A stretch of 64,000 bases of DNA from Syntrophomonas sp. DTU018 (GTDB lineage Bacteria; Bacillota; Syntrophomonadia; Syntrophomonadales; Syntrophomonadaceae), in the NCBI GenBank assembly GCA_001513155.1, contig LFSR01000004.1, positions 7,095 through 71,094 of the forward strand. The letters run 5' to 3'. Numbering within the stretch: position 1 is the first letter of the stretch; each line of letters starts with the position of its first letter. The notes beneath the pieces are model-generated. The model ran no database searches. It was given only the letters and a program-made list of their open reading frames with translations, and was not told the DNA's origin. The position numbers and the translations under genes were made by a program. Positions 52,897 through 62,037 of this stretch are shown in pieces.

Positions 52897-54776
52897 AGGT
52901 ACGCTATGCTGACATTGACCTTTCTACCGGCCAGGTACGGGATTACCACCTGAGTGAAGACATTGTGCGTCTTTATCTGGGTGGCAAGGGACTGGCCGCT
53001 TATATTCTCTACCAAGAACTGGCCCCGGGAATTGACCCTCTCTCACCGGACAATATTTTGATTTTTAATACCACTCCTTTGACCGGAACCGGTGCTCCCT
53101 GTACCAGCCGTTTCAATGCTACTACCAAGAATGTTCTTACCGGGGGTATTGCTTCTTCCAACTGCGGTGGTTCATTCGGCATAAAGCTGCGCCGGGCAGG
53201 CTATGACGGTTTAATTATTCGGGGAAAAGCCCCCCAGCCTTGCTCCTTGATGGTAATAGATGGACAGATTACTATTCAGGACGCCCGAGAACTCTGGGGT
53301 CTGGATACAGAGCAGACTCAGCATCGTTTTGACCGTAAATACGGCTGTGTAGTAATCGGCCCGGCCGGGGAGAATCAGGTACGTTATGCCTGCGCAGTAT
53401 CCGGGGAAAGGGTCCTGGGAAGATGCGGTATCGGGGCGGTTATGGGCAGCAAGAATCTAAAAGCGGTAGTAACTTACGGTACTCGCTCATTGCCCATCAA
53501 TGATCCTGAGACCTTTCGCAGAGATGTGCAGCACTGGGTGAAAGCCCTGCACAAAAATCCTACCACCGGGGAATTCCTGCCCCGCTATGGAACTGCCTTC
53601 TGGATGAACATTGTTAACCGGCATCATATTCTGCCTACCTTAAATTCCCAGCAGGTTAAACATGACCAGGCCCAACGGATATCGGGCGAGTATATGACCG
53701 AGCATCATTTAACCCGCAATTCCGGCTGTGTCAGTTGTCCGATCCGCTGTGAGCGGCGTATTATGCTGGACGGGAAGGAGATAAAGGGACCGGAATATGA
53801 AACCCTCGGATTGCTGGGAGCCAACCTGGGGGTTACTGATATTGAGTGGATCAACCAGTGGAACTACCAGTGCGACCTGCTGGGCCTAGATACCATGTCT
53901 TTAGGAGTTACCCTGTCCTTGGCTATGGAACTGTCCCAGCGGGGTATCAAAGATTACGGCCTTAATTTCAGCCAACCGGAGAATATCAGCATAGCCATAG
54001 AGAAAATAGCCCGCCGGGAGGAACCCTTTGATGAGCTAGCAGAAGGTTCAGCCTGGGTAGCCCAAAAATACGATGCTTTAAGTTTTGCCATACAGGTCAA
54101 AGGCTTGGAACTGGCTGCTTATGACCCCAGGCAATCCCAAGCTTTGGGATTGGCTTATGCTACCGCTAACCGGGGCGGATGCCACCTGGACGGCGGTTAT
54201 CCGGTCTATTTCGAGGCGTTGGGGCCTATTGCCGTGAACGGGCATACGGTAAGGGGTAAAGCCGCTCTGACCGTTCTGATGCAAAACCTTATGGATGCGG
54301 TTTCCACCTCCGGGTTCTGTTTGTTTACAGCTTTGGGATCCTTGCCGGCAGCCTTGTTTAAGTTTAAGGAAAACAGTTTTGTGCCTCGACTTCTGGGCAA
54401 TATTATAATTTCACTGCCGTCCACTCATTGGCTGTGGCGGTTGATGCCTGGCTTGATGCCTTTAAACCTGCCCAGCTTTTTGCCCCATCCTCTGATAATC
54501 CGTGATGTAACCGGTATGAAAATGACCCTGGGGCAATTCCTGCAGATGGGAGAACGGGTCTTTAACATAGAACGGCTGTTCAATATCCGGGAAGGATTGG
54601 ACCGGCAGCAGGATTGTCTGCCAGAACGGTTAGTTTCCGAACCCGCTGAACTTGATAAACCTGATACGGTAGTCCATTTGGATAAGATGCTGGATACTTA
54701 CTACCGGATCAGGGAATGGAGCAACCAGGGTATTCCGTCCCCGCGCAAATTAAAACAGTTAGGAATTGCCAATTAG
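52893..54776 (+). CDS. aldehyde:ferredoxin oxidoreductase family protein (tungsten type)
   Basis: The product is 627 aa from ATG 52893 (GGAGGTG 7 nt upstream). The N-terminal domain has LGGKGLAAYILY and TGTGAPCTSRFN, which bind the bis-pterin cofactor. The [4Fe-4S] ligands are CVSCPIRC (about 287-294) and a later Cys in STSGFC near residue 474. It resembles AOR-family enzymes that oxidise aldehydes to acids with ferredoxin as acceptor, or the reverse. The substrate cannot be read from sequence. No cofactor-synthesis genes are near. Confidence 0.88.
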   Translation: MKVRYADIDLSTGQVRDYHLSEDIVRLYLGGKGLAAYILYQELAPGIDPLSPDNILIFNTTPLTGTGAPCTSRFNATTKNVLTGGIASSNCGGSFGIKLRRAGYDGLIIRGKAPQPCSLMVIDGQITIQDARELWGLDTEQTQHRFDRKYGCVVIGPAGENQVRYACAVSGERVLGRCGIGAVMGSKNLKAVVTYGTRSLPINDPETFRRDVQHWVKALHKNPTTGEFLPRYGTAFWMNIVNRHHILPTLNSQQVKHDQAQRISGEYMTEHHLTRNSGCVSCPIRCERRIMLDGKEIKGPEYETLGLLGANLGVTDIEWINQWNYQCDLLGLDTMSLGVTLSLAMELSQRGIKDYGLNFSQPENISIAIEKIARREEPFDELAEGSAWVAQKYDALSFAIQVKGLELAAYDPRQSQALGLAYATANRGGCHLDGGYPVYFEALGPIAVNGHTVRGKAALTVLMQNLMDAVSTSGFCLFTALGSLPAALFKFKENSFVPRLLGNIIISLPSTHWLWRLMPGLMPLNLPSFLPHPLIIRDVTGMKMTLGQFLQMGERVFNIERLFNIREGLDRQQDCLPERLVSEPAELDKPDTVVHLDKMLDTYYRIREWSNQGIPSPRKLKQLGIAN

Positions 54777-54827
54777 TTATCGCAACCCAGATGTTCCAGG
54801 AATAGTTTCAGTTTCCCCGTTATGACA

Positions 54828-54856
54828 TTGCAGAAATAACCTGGCTGGTGTATCCT
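54828..54856 (+). promoter_or_regulatory. promoter upstream of the MFS gene
   Basis: TTGCAG (54828-54833), 17 nt, TATCCT (54851-54856). The operator-like box (54865-54886) begins 8 nt after the -10, where a repressor would block initiation. Confidence 0.45.
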
Positions 54857-54864
54857 AAAACTAA

Positions 54865-54886
54865 TCGGTTGTACGACCGACCGACA
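54865..54886 (+). promoter_or_regulatory. operator-like box, copy 1 (upstream of MFS gene)
   Basis: TCGGTTGTACGACCGA (54865-54880) is a 16-bp near-palindrome, matching its complement at 14 positions, followed by CCGACA. The same 21-bp sequence, differing at one base, lies at 56383-56403. A TetR-type repressor is the likely ligand; a candidate gene is at 62038-62646, but no copy of the box lies upstream of that gene. Confidence 0.6.
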
Positions 54887-55064
54887 CAAAATGGTAATTC
54901 CGACAGTGTTTGCAGCGGAGTGGTTTGAAAATAAATAACTGTACACCACATGGGAAGGAAGTGATAATTGCCATTATTGCAGGGTGATCAGGGTTTTCTC
55001 CGCCGAGAGGGTCTGCTGGTAAATAAACCGGCAAAGCAGGCTAAATCCATGGAGGTGAAATTTA

Positions 55065-56330
55065 GTGGAAGCTGCCGCAGAATCAAAAAAGGTAAAATTT
55101 ACTCTAAATGAACGACAAAGACGTATGTTGCCGTTGGTGATGATCGGGGCCTTCTTTGAGGGTTTTGATTTCATGGTTATTAATCTGGCTCTCCCCTTTA
55201 TCACCCAAGATTTTGGTCTCAATGACCAAACCGCTAGTTTTACAGTTTCAGCGGTTGCCGTGGGAACACTGTTGGCGTTTTTTGTAGTGCGCCTGGCCGA
55301 TCGATGGGGACGCAGGCCAATTTTTATCTGGTCGGTAGTGATTTATTCCTTCCTTAGTTTAGCTACCGCCTTTTCACCCAACGTTGAATACTTTATAGTA
55401 TGCCAGTTTCTTGCTCGTATCTTCCTGGTTACTTGCTGGGCAGTGGGCTTTATCTTTATGACCGAGGAATTTGCTCCGGAAATGCGCGGCCGTGCCATTG
55501 GTTTGTTCCAAAGCGCTGCTGCGGTGGGAGCCATATTCCCTTCTTTGTTCCTGCCCCTTACAGCTGCATTTAACATGGAATGGGAAGGACTGTATATAAT
55601 CGGAGCCCTGCCTCTGATCCTGGTATTCTTCTTTGCCAAGAATCTGCCGGAAACTGCTGCCTTCCTGGAAAGCCGGGAACGCCTGGCAAATGGCACTGAA
55701 CATAAACCCAGCCTTTTTGCCGTCTTTGCCAAGCCTTATCGCAAACACATTATAACCATTATGGGCATTTGGATATGCATGTATCTCTGTTATTCCTCAG
55801 CCATGAATTTCTTCTCCTACCATGTGGTCAATGATCTGGGATGGGGAACAACCCAAGTCAGTCTGGTTACTGCCTTGGCTTATACCCTGGGTCTGGCCGG
55901 TTATTATGTGGTAGGTAAACTCCTTGACGCTATTGGCCGTAAGAAAACTGCCTACATTTTCTTCTTCATGGGTGCCTGTGCTGTGACTGCGGTCTTCCAG
56001 GTTGAACACATGGTAGGGGTGGCTATAGCTCAGATCGTTGCCGTATTCTTTACCGGAACATTTACCGTATTGTGTGCAACCTTTACCAATGAGCTGTTCC
56101 CCACAGAAATCAGAGCCAGTGCTACTGCCTGGGGAAATAACATTGTAGGCCGGATCGGACAGATTGCCGCTCCCGCTCTGGTAGGTATCCTGACTATTCC
56201 GGTGGGCGGGGTCGCCAATGCAGTTTCATTGCTGACTCTGGGTCCGATTGTGTGTATCCTTTTGATTTCCCTGTTCCTGCCTGAACCTTTGACTTACAAA
56301 ATTCCGGAATACAAACCTGTTGAATCCTAA
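55065..56330 (+). CDS. MFS transporter (acid:H+ symporter-like)
   Basis: The product is 421 aa, GTG start 55065 after GGAGGTG. Twelve membrane helices are apparent. GAFFEGFDFMVINLALPFI in helix 1 carries the Gly-x-Asp seen in aromatic-acid and sugar-acid symporters, and RLADRWGRRPIF is the loop 2-3 motif. It imports an organic anion with protons. The cargo is not deducible; the neighbours suggest a hydroxylated acid or sulfonate. Confidence 0.88.
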   Translation: MEAAAESKKVKFTLNERQRRMLPLVMIGAFFEGFDFMVINLALPFITQDFGLNDQTASFTVSAVAVGTLLAFFVVRLADRWGRRPIFIWSVVIYSFLSLATAFSPNVEYFIVCQFLARIFLVTCWAVGFIFMTEEFAPEMRGRAIGLFQSAAAVGAIFPSLFLPLTAAFNMEWEGLYIIGALPLILVFFFAKNLPETAAFLESRERLANGTEHKPSLFAVFAKPYRKHIITIMGIWICMYLCYSSAMNFFSYHVVNDLGWGTTQVSLVTALAYTLGLAGYYVVGKLLDAIGRKKTAYIFFFMGACAVTAVFQVEHMVGVAIAQIVAVFFTGTFTVLCATFTNELFPTEIRASATAWGNNIVGRIGQIAAPALVGILTIPVGGVANAVSLLTLGPIVCILLISLFLPEPLTYKIPEYKPVES

Positions 56331-56381
56331 TAGACATTGAAAGCAGGAACTTTAAGCAAAGGCAAATTTTTTTAACTCAAA

Positions 56382-56403
56382 GCGGTTGAACGACCGACCG
56401 ACA
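56382..56403 (+). promoter_or_regulatory. operator-like box, copy 2 (upstream of the dehydrogenase gene)
   Basis: GCGGTTGAACGACCGACC followed by GACA. Twenty of 21 positions agree with copy 1 (54866-54886). It lies 123 nt upstream of GTG 56527, implying a second regulated promoter within the unit. The -10 region is not clear. Confidence 0.6.
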
Positions 56404-56526
56404 AGAGAAGCAAAGGTTTTGATGAAGGAGAGGAGGGAAACGGCTGTTTAAGAAAGTGAGCCTGCAGTTCAATAACCATACGCTTTAGTGGGCGAGCGAA
56501 TAGACAAAAAAGGAGGAATCAAAGCA

Positions 56527-57462
56527 GTGAGCGACAAGATAAACGTTTTAGTTGTTGGAGCTGGAATAATGGGACATTCCATCGCCGGTGTATTTGCCTC
56601 CTACGGATATCCAACTACTCTCTATGACCCAAATACTGAACAGTTGGATATAGCCAAAAAGCTCATTGCCGGTAATGTCCAGGTATTAAAAGAAGAAGGC
56701 TTGATGACTGATGAAGGCATCCAGAACGTAAATGACTTGCTGGTGTACACCGATAAGCTGGAAGAAGGTGCTCCCCAGGCTAAATTTGTGGTGGAAGCAG
56801 TTCCGGAAGTTCCTGATATTAAACAGGCACTATTTGCAGAATTGGACAGACTCTGTTCTCCCGACACTATTCTGACCAGCACTACCTCGGCTTTGAACAT
56901 TTACGACATAGTAAAGGTATCCAATCCGGGCAGACTGTTAATCGGGCACTTCAACAATCCGGCCCATATCATTCCCCTGGTGGAAGTAGTTTTGGGACCG
57001 GAGACCTCGGAGGAAACCCTGGAAACTGCTAAACAGATATATAGAAGCATCGACAAAACACCGGTGGTACTAAAGCAGTATGTAATAGGCTTTATTGTCA
57101 ACCGTCTTAACACAGCCCTGGCCCGGGAAGCCAATTATATAGTGGAACAAGGCTGGGCCTCCTGGGAAGATGTGGACGCTGCTGTAACCAATAATGCAGG
57201 ACTTAAGCTGGCTTTTGAAGGCCCCCTGGAACTGTACGACCACATTGGCTGGGATTTAGCTAAATTAGGAGGAACCTTCCTGGCTCCCATGCTGTGCAAC
57301 ACTACTGCTACGGCTTTGGCTGACAAGTTGGTTGCCGAAGGCAATCTGGGAGTGAAGACGGGCAAGGGTTTAAAGGATTATACCGGCCTTGACCGGGTAG
57401 AAGTCCAAAATGCCCGTAACCGTAAAATTCTTAAGGTCCTCAAGACTGTTAAACAGTTCTAA
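56527..57462 (+). CDS. 3-hydroxyacyl-CoA dehydrogenase-family protein
   Basis: The product is 311 aa. GTG 56527 follows AAAGGAGG by 10 nt. NAD-binding Rossmann motif VLVVGAGIMGHSIAGVFASY at the N-terminus, then catalytic segment IGHFNNPAHIIPLVEVV (about 141-157). That motif is more like lambda-crystallin/L-gulonate or carnitine dehydrogenases (HPFNPxHxxPLVEVV) than beta-oxidation enzymes (HFFNPVPVMKLVEI). It may therefore act on a free hydroxy acid and not on a CoA ester. It precedes the TPP enzymes. Confidence 0.82.
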   Translation: MSDKINVLVVGAGIMGHSIAGVFASYGYPTTLYDPNTEQLDIAKKLIAGNVQVLKEEGLMTDEGIQNVNDLLVYTDKLEEGAPQAKFVVEAVPEVPDIKQALFAELDRLCSPDTILTSTTSALNIYDIVKVSNPGRLLIGHFNNPAHIIPLVEVVLGPETSEETLETAKQIYRSIDKTPVVLKQYVIGFIVNRLNTALAREANYIVEQGWASWEDVDAAVTNNAGLKLAFEGPLELYDHIGWDLAKLGGTFLAPMLCNTTATALADKLVAEGNLGVKTGKGLKDYTGLDRVEVQNARNRKILKVLKTVKQF

Positions 57463-57495
57463 ATGTATACATTACTTTATCAAGGAGGTATTTGT

Positions 57496-59136
57496 ATGGC
57501 AGAAATTAGAGGCGGCACCATGGTGCAGAAAGTGCTGAAAAAAGAAGGGGTAAAGTATATTTTTGGTATCCCTGGAGGCCATATTTATCCAATGATGGAA
57601 TCCTGTGAGGAAAACGGCATTAAATTCATTGGCGTAAGACACGAGATGACAGCAGCCATGATGGCTCAGGGATGGGCGCTGGCTACCGGTGAAGTAGGGG
57701 TGTGTACCGCCACCGCCGGACCGGGAGTCACCAATTTGGTAACCGGCATTGCCAATGCTGAGCGGGACTGCGCACCCGTTCTGGTCATTGGCGGCAAGGC
57801 AGCTATTAACCAGTATGACCGCAATGAAATGCAGGACTTTAACCAGCTGGATCTTTTCAAACCCCTGACCAAACATGCTCGGGTGGTATTGGAGAGTCAC
57901 CGGATTCCTGAATATATTGGCCGGGGCATTGCTGAAGCCACCACCGGCAGGCCGGGCCCGGTTTACATTGAGATTCCCCGGGATATCATGGAAGGCTATG
58001 TGGATGAGTCCCAGGTTGAATACCAAAACACCTACCGGTTGGAGAACAGGCCCCTGGGCAACCCGGTTGACATTGAAAGAGCAGCCAAGCTTTTGAATGA
58101 AGCCCAAAGACCTTTAATTGTAGCCGGCAGCGGAGCTTTCTATGCCAAGGCCGGGGAGGAACTGAAACAGTTTGTGGAGAAGACCGGAATTCCTTTCTGC
58201 ACCCGCAATGCAGCTCGCGGTCTGGTTCCTGACAGCCATCCATTATACGTGACTATTGCAGCTTCCAAGCATCCAGTTTTTGCCGGAGCAGCTGCCAATG
58301 CCGACGTAGTTCTAATCCTGGGAACCCGTCCTGGCTATCTGATGACCAGGGACTCCTTCCCCAACGCTAAAATTATCCGGGTTGACATCAGTGCTACTGC
58401 CATTACCGACCAGTTGGATGTAGAAGTTGGCATTGTAGGCGATGTAAAAGAGGTCTTGAAACAATTAATTGACGCAGTAGAACCCAAAACTCATGAGGGC
58501 TGGGTAAACGCCCTGAACAATGGCAAACAGCAGATGATGCAGGCTGCAATACCTCTGGTCACCTCGGATCAAAAACCCATCCATCCGGCCCGGTTGATGT
58601 TCGAAATCAGGCAGCGGATAGATGAAAACACCATTGTGGTTATCGATGGCGGTGACACTGCGTCTTTCGGTAATATATTCCTGCCTGCTACCGGTCCTGG
58701 TCAGTACATGGGTATCGCCAACGGCAGCTTTGGACCTCTGGGAGTAGGGGTACCCTATGCCATGGCTGCTAAATTGGCTCATCCGGATAAGAAAGTTATC
58801 CTGCTCACCGGTGACGGGGCTTTCGGATACGGGGCTATGGAATACGATACCGCCCTGCGTTACGGCATCAAATTTACCACCATCATTCTCAATGACGGAT
58901 GCTGGGGTATGATTAAGCGGTCCGAAGCCAAGAAGGCCGGAGAAGATAAACCCTTTGTAGGACTTTTCCTGAGAGAAGAAGTCCGTTATGACCAGGTGGT
59001 GGAAGCTCTGGGCGGTTATGGTGAATTTGTCACCGAACCGGCAGACATCGGTCCTGCCATTGACCGGGCTTTGGCTTCTGATAAGCCAGCGGTTGTCAAT
59101 GTGATAACTGACGTAAATATAGGTCCCAATGTTTAA
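57496..59136 (+). CDS. thiamine diphosphate enzyme, acetolactate synthase / 2-hydroxyacyl-CoA lyase-like
   Basis: The product is 546 aa. ATG 57496 has AAGGAGGT 6 nt upstream. Catalytic Glu is in VRHEMTAAMMAQGWA (about 50), a central domain spans about 190-320, and the TPP motif runs from GDGAFGYGAMEYDTALRYG to ILNDGCWGM. The family carries out C-C bond cleavage or formation on 2-oxo or 2-hydroxy acids. It lacks markers that would fix it as acetolactate synthase (no regulatory subunit nearby). Pairs with the Xsc-like enzyme downstream. Confidence 0.82.
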   Translation: MAEIRGGTMVQKVLKKEGVKYIFGIPGGHIYPMMESCEENGIKFIGVRHEMTAAMMAQGWALATGEVGVCTATAGPGVTNLVTGIANAERDCAPVLVIGGKAAINQYDRNEMQDFNQLDLFKPLTKHARVVLESHRIPEYIGRGIAEATTGRPGPVYIEIPRDIMEGYVDESQVEYQNTYRLENRPLGNPVDIERAAKLLNEAQRPLIVAGSGAFYAKAGEELKQFVEKTGIPFCTRNAARGLVPDSHPLYVTIAASKHPVFAGAAANADVVLILGTRPGYLMTRDSFPNAKIIRVDISATAITDQLDVEVGIVGDVKEVLKQLIDAVEPKTHEGWVNALNNGKQQMMQAAIPLVTSDQKPIHPARLMFEIRQRIDENTIVVIDGGDTASFGNIFLPATGPGQYMGIANGSFGPLGVGVPYAMAAKLAHPDKKVILLTGDGAFGYGAMEYDTALRYGIKFTTIILNDGCWGMIKRSEAKKAGEDKPFVGLFLREEVRYDQVVEALGGYGEFVTEPADIGPAIDRALASDKPAVVNVITDVNIGPNV

Positions 59137-59203
59137 TAAACCTCTGGCAACGATAGCTTAGCCGGAATCATCTAGGTAACTGTTATGGTAAGGAGGACTA
59201 AAC

Positions 59204-60937
59204 ATGGCTAAACAAAAAATGGTAGCCAGTGAAGCAATTGTTGAGACTTTGGTAGCTGAAGGTGTGGATCACGTTTCAGGTATCGTAGGTTCAGCTTTTA
59301 TGGATCTGCTGGATCTGTTCCCGGCGGCAGGTATAAGGTTTATCCCGGTACGACATGAGCAGAGTGCTGCCCATATGGAGGATGCCTACGCCCGGGTAAC
59401 CGGCAAATGCGGTGTGGTAATAGGCCAAAACGGACCGGGCATAACCAACATGGTTACCTCGGTGGCTGCTGCCAATATGGGCCATACCCCTATGGTAGTA
59501 ATCGCCCCTTCGGCGGGCAGCAAAACCGTAGGGTGGGATGGCTTCCAGGAATGTGACCAGGTGTCGGTTTTCAAAGCTATAACCAAAGCAACCATACGCT
59601 TGCCCCATCCCAGCCGGGCGGCAGATTGCACCCGGGCAGCCTTCCGGGCGGCTTATGCCCTGCGGGGACCTGTTCTGCTGGACATTCCCCGGGACTATTT
59701 CTACGGAGAGGTGGAGGACTATATCCTGCAGCCTCATCAATACCGGGTGGATAACCGGGGCTGCGGTTCCCCAGAAGCCTTGGAAAGGGCCGCTGAGCTG
59801 CTGGCTGATGCCAAAAAACCAGTAATAGTTTCCGGGCGCGGTGTGGTGGATACTGATGCCCATGATATCGTGGCCCAGATAGCCGACCTGCTGACGGCTC
59901 CCGTGGCCTGCACCTACCTGCACAACGATGCTTTTCCGGCCAATCACCCCCTGCATGTGGGCCCGATTGGTTATATGGGATCCAAAGCGGCTATGTACAG
60001 CCTGGCTGAGGCGGATGTCATTCTGGCCCTGGGAACCAGATTGTCTGTATTTGGAACCCTGCCCCAGTATGACATAAACTACTTCCCGGAAACCGCCAAG
60101 ATTATCCAGGTGGACATCAACCCCCTTAATATTGCCAGAACACACCCCATTGAAGTGGGTATTATCGGTGATGCCAAAGCTGCCGCTGTTGAAATACTGA
60201 AACTGCTCCGGGCCAAAGTGGGAGACCGCAAGCCTGATGAGGCACGTTTGAAGGAAATAGCTGACCGGAAAGCCGCCTGGAGAAAAGAAATTGAAGACCT
60301 GGCCATGGTGCCTGGCAATCCTATTAATCCCAGAAGAGTGCTCTATGAATTGGCCAAAGTTATGCCGGAAGACGCTATTTTGGCTACCGATATCGGCAAT
60401 GTGGCTTCTACTGCCAACAGCTATTTCAATTTCAACAAGGGCCGTCAGCATATTGCCGCTTTGACTTTCGGCAACACCGGCTTCTCTTATCCCGCTGCTC
60501 TAGGTGCCAAATTGGGCCGTCCCGAAGCCCCGGTTTTCAACATCGTTGGCGACGGTGCCTGGGGAATGAGCCTGCACGAAGTAAGCACCGCAGTTCAGGA
60601 AAATATTCCGGTAGTAGCCTGTGTATTCCATAACACTGCCTGGTGTGCTGAGAAGAAAAACCAGATAGATTTTTACAATAACCGGTTTATCGGAGTAGAC
60701 ATTGAGGCTCCCAACTTTGCTGAAGTGGCCAAAGTCATGGGTGCCTATGGGGCTACTATTGACCGTGCTGAAGACGTAGGCGATGCTTTCCTGGAGGCTA
60801 TTAAATCAGGCCGTCCGGCAGTTCTGCAGTTTGAAGTTGACGGAACCCAGCTGGCACCGCCCTTCAGAAAAGACGCCCTGCAACTGCCGGTAAGATATCT
60901 GGAGAAGTATAAACATTTGGATCACAGAAATTGGTAG
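59204..60937 (+). CDS. xsc: sulfoacetaldehyde acetyltransferase (Xsc)-like thiamine diphosphate enzyme
   Basis: The product is 577 aa, normal for Xsc. [39 protein letters not shown] and [18 protein letters not shown] follow the Xsc pattern closely, the catalytic Glu is in [15 protein letters not shown], and the TPP motif is [12 protein letters not shown] with [17 protein letters not shown]. The tail [15 protein letters not shown] is also typical. Xsc converts sulfoacetaldehyde and phosphate to acetyl phosphate and sulfite. One residue of the usual WGAEKKNQ is Cys here. No taurine or isethionate enzyme is adjacent, so a different substrate is possible. Confidence 0.82.
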   Translation: MAKQKMVASEAIVETLVAEGVDHVSGIVGSAFMDLLDLFPAAGIRFIPVRHEQSAAHMEDAYARVTGKCGVVIGQNGPGITNMVTSVAAANMGHTPMVVIAPSAGSKTVGWDGFQECDQVSVFKAITKATIRLPHPSRAADCTRAAFRAAYALRGPVLLDIPRDYFYGEVEDYILQPHQYRVDNRGCGSPEALERAAELLADAKKPVIVSGRGVVDTDAHDIVAQIADLLTAPVACTYLHNDAFPANHPLHVGPIGYMGSKAAMYSLAEADVILALGTRLSVFGTLPQYDINYFPETAKIIQVDINPLNIARTHPIEVGIIGDAKAAAVEILKLLRAKVGDRKPDEARLKEIADRKAAWRKEIEDLAMVPGNPINPRRVLYELAKVMPEDAILATDIGNVASTANSYFNFNKGRQHIAALTFGNTGFSYPAALGAKLGRPEAPVFNIVGDGAWGMSLHEVSTAVQENIPVVACVFHNTAWCAEKKNQIDFYNNRFIGVDIEAPNFAEVAKVMGAYGATIDRAEDVGDAFLEAIKSGRPAVLQFEVDGTQLAPPFRKDALQLPVRYLEKYKHLDHRNW

Positions 60938-60963
60938 GCATTGCTGGCGGAAACTGAGTTGTT

Positions 60964-60997
60964 ATGGTGTCGATTCCCTAACGGGGGTCGACACCAT
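60964..60997 (+). other. 15-bp intercistronic hairpin between xsc-like and SDR genes
   Basis: ATGGTGTCGA (60964-60973) pairs with TCGACACCAT (60988-60997). The inner TTCCC/GGGGG can extend the stem, with two G-T pairs, to 15 bp around a TAAC tetraloop. No U-run follows, so it is more likely an mRNA stability or processing element than a terminator. Confidence 0.7.
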
Positions 60998-61052
60998 TAT
61001 AAATGAGGTGAATGGCATGTAGTTCGGTAGTATAGAAAGGAGGTAGAGGCTA

Positions 61053-61862
61053 ATGGCTAGAGATTTTAAGGATAAACTAGTCGTTATAACCGGCGCTGCA
61101 TCAGGACTGGGATATTCCCTTTGCAAGCGTTTTGCCAAAGCTGGTGCCAGGATTGCTGGTATTGATAAGGATGAAATAGGTCTGGCAGCATTGTCAGAGG
61201 AACTTGCATCTATGGGAGTCCAGGCCAGTACATTTGTTTGTGATGTTACTGATGAAGACCTGGTAAACATTACATTCAGGCAAATTATCGACAGCATGGG
61301 CGATATTTATGTACTCATCAATAATGCTGGCGTTTCCCACATTAGCCCGTTTTATAAAACCAAGGTTTCCGTCCTTAAAAGGGTTATTGATATCAGCCTT
61401 TTTGGCACTATTTACTGCACCAAAGCAGCTATTGACAGCCTCATCAGGACTAAGGGGATGGTTATTGGAATTTCCAGTGTAGCTGGATTCGCCCCTCTGG
61501 CAGGCCGAACTGGTTATGCGGCTGCCAAGCATGGCATGGTTGGCTTTCTTAATACCCTGCGGACAGAAGTAGCCAGGTACGGAGTCAAGGTTCTGGTGGT
61601 ATTTGCTACCTATATTAAGACAAACATTGACAAGAACAACTTGAGCGCTGACGGTACACCCATGGGCGGAGGGCGGCCTACTTCTGGCAATGTACTGATG
61701 CCTGATGATGCAGCGGATAGTATCTTTGTTGCTGCTGCCCAGGAAGAAAGGCAGTTAATGCTGGGTGATACAGCTCAGGCATCCTGGGATTTATATCATA
61801 GTGACCCGGCAGCCTACGAGGAAATCATGCTTTCATTAAATGAGTACGTGTTCGAACTGTAG
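61053..61862 (+). CDS. short-chain dehydrogenase/reductase
   Basis: The product is 269 aa. Cofactor motif TGAASGLGYSL (about 14-24), NNAGVSH, catalytic Ser in GISSVAGF and YAAAKHG (Tyr-x3-Lys). Classical SDR. GGAGG precedes ATG 61053. It may reduce or oxidise the small carbonyl compound handled by the neighbouring TPP enzymes, for example sulfoacetaldehyde to isethionate, which is unproven. Confidence 0.88.
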   Translation: MARDFKDKLVVITGAASGLGYSLCKRFAKAGARIAGIDKDEIGLAALSEELASMGVQASTFVCDVTDEDLVNITFRQIIDSMGDIYVLINNAGVSHISPFYKTKVSVLKRVIDISLFGTIYCTKAAIDSLIRTKGMVIGISSVAGFAPLAGRTGYAAAKHGMVGFLNTLRTEVARYGVKVLVVFATYIKTNIDKNNLSADGTPMGGGRPTSGNVLMPDDAADSIFVAAAQEERQLMLGDTAQASWDLYHSDPAAYEEIMLSLNEYVFEL

Positions 61863-62037
61863 CAACTGAACATAAAAGCCGGCCCCCAAAAACTGAGCAA
61901 CATCTTCCCCGCGATCAGTCAAACCATTGCAGCAAAGTGGGGGCTTTTGCTAATGAAAGCATATGGTCCTCTTTCTGAAGGAGACGAGGGAGGATTCAGA
62001 ATAAAGGTGCTCCTGGTTCCCCTTATAATCGATGCCC

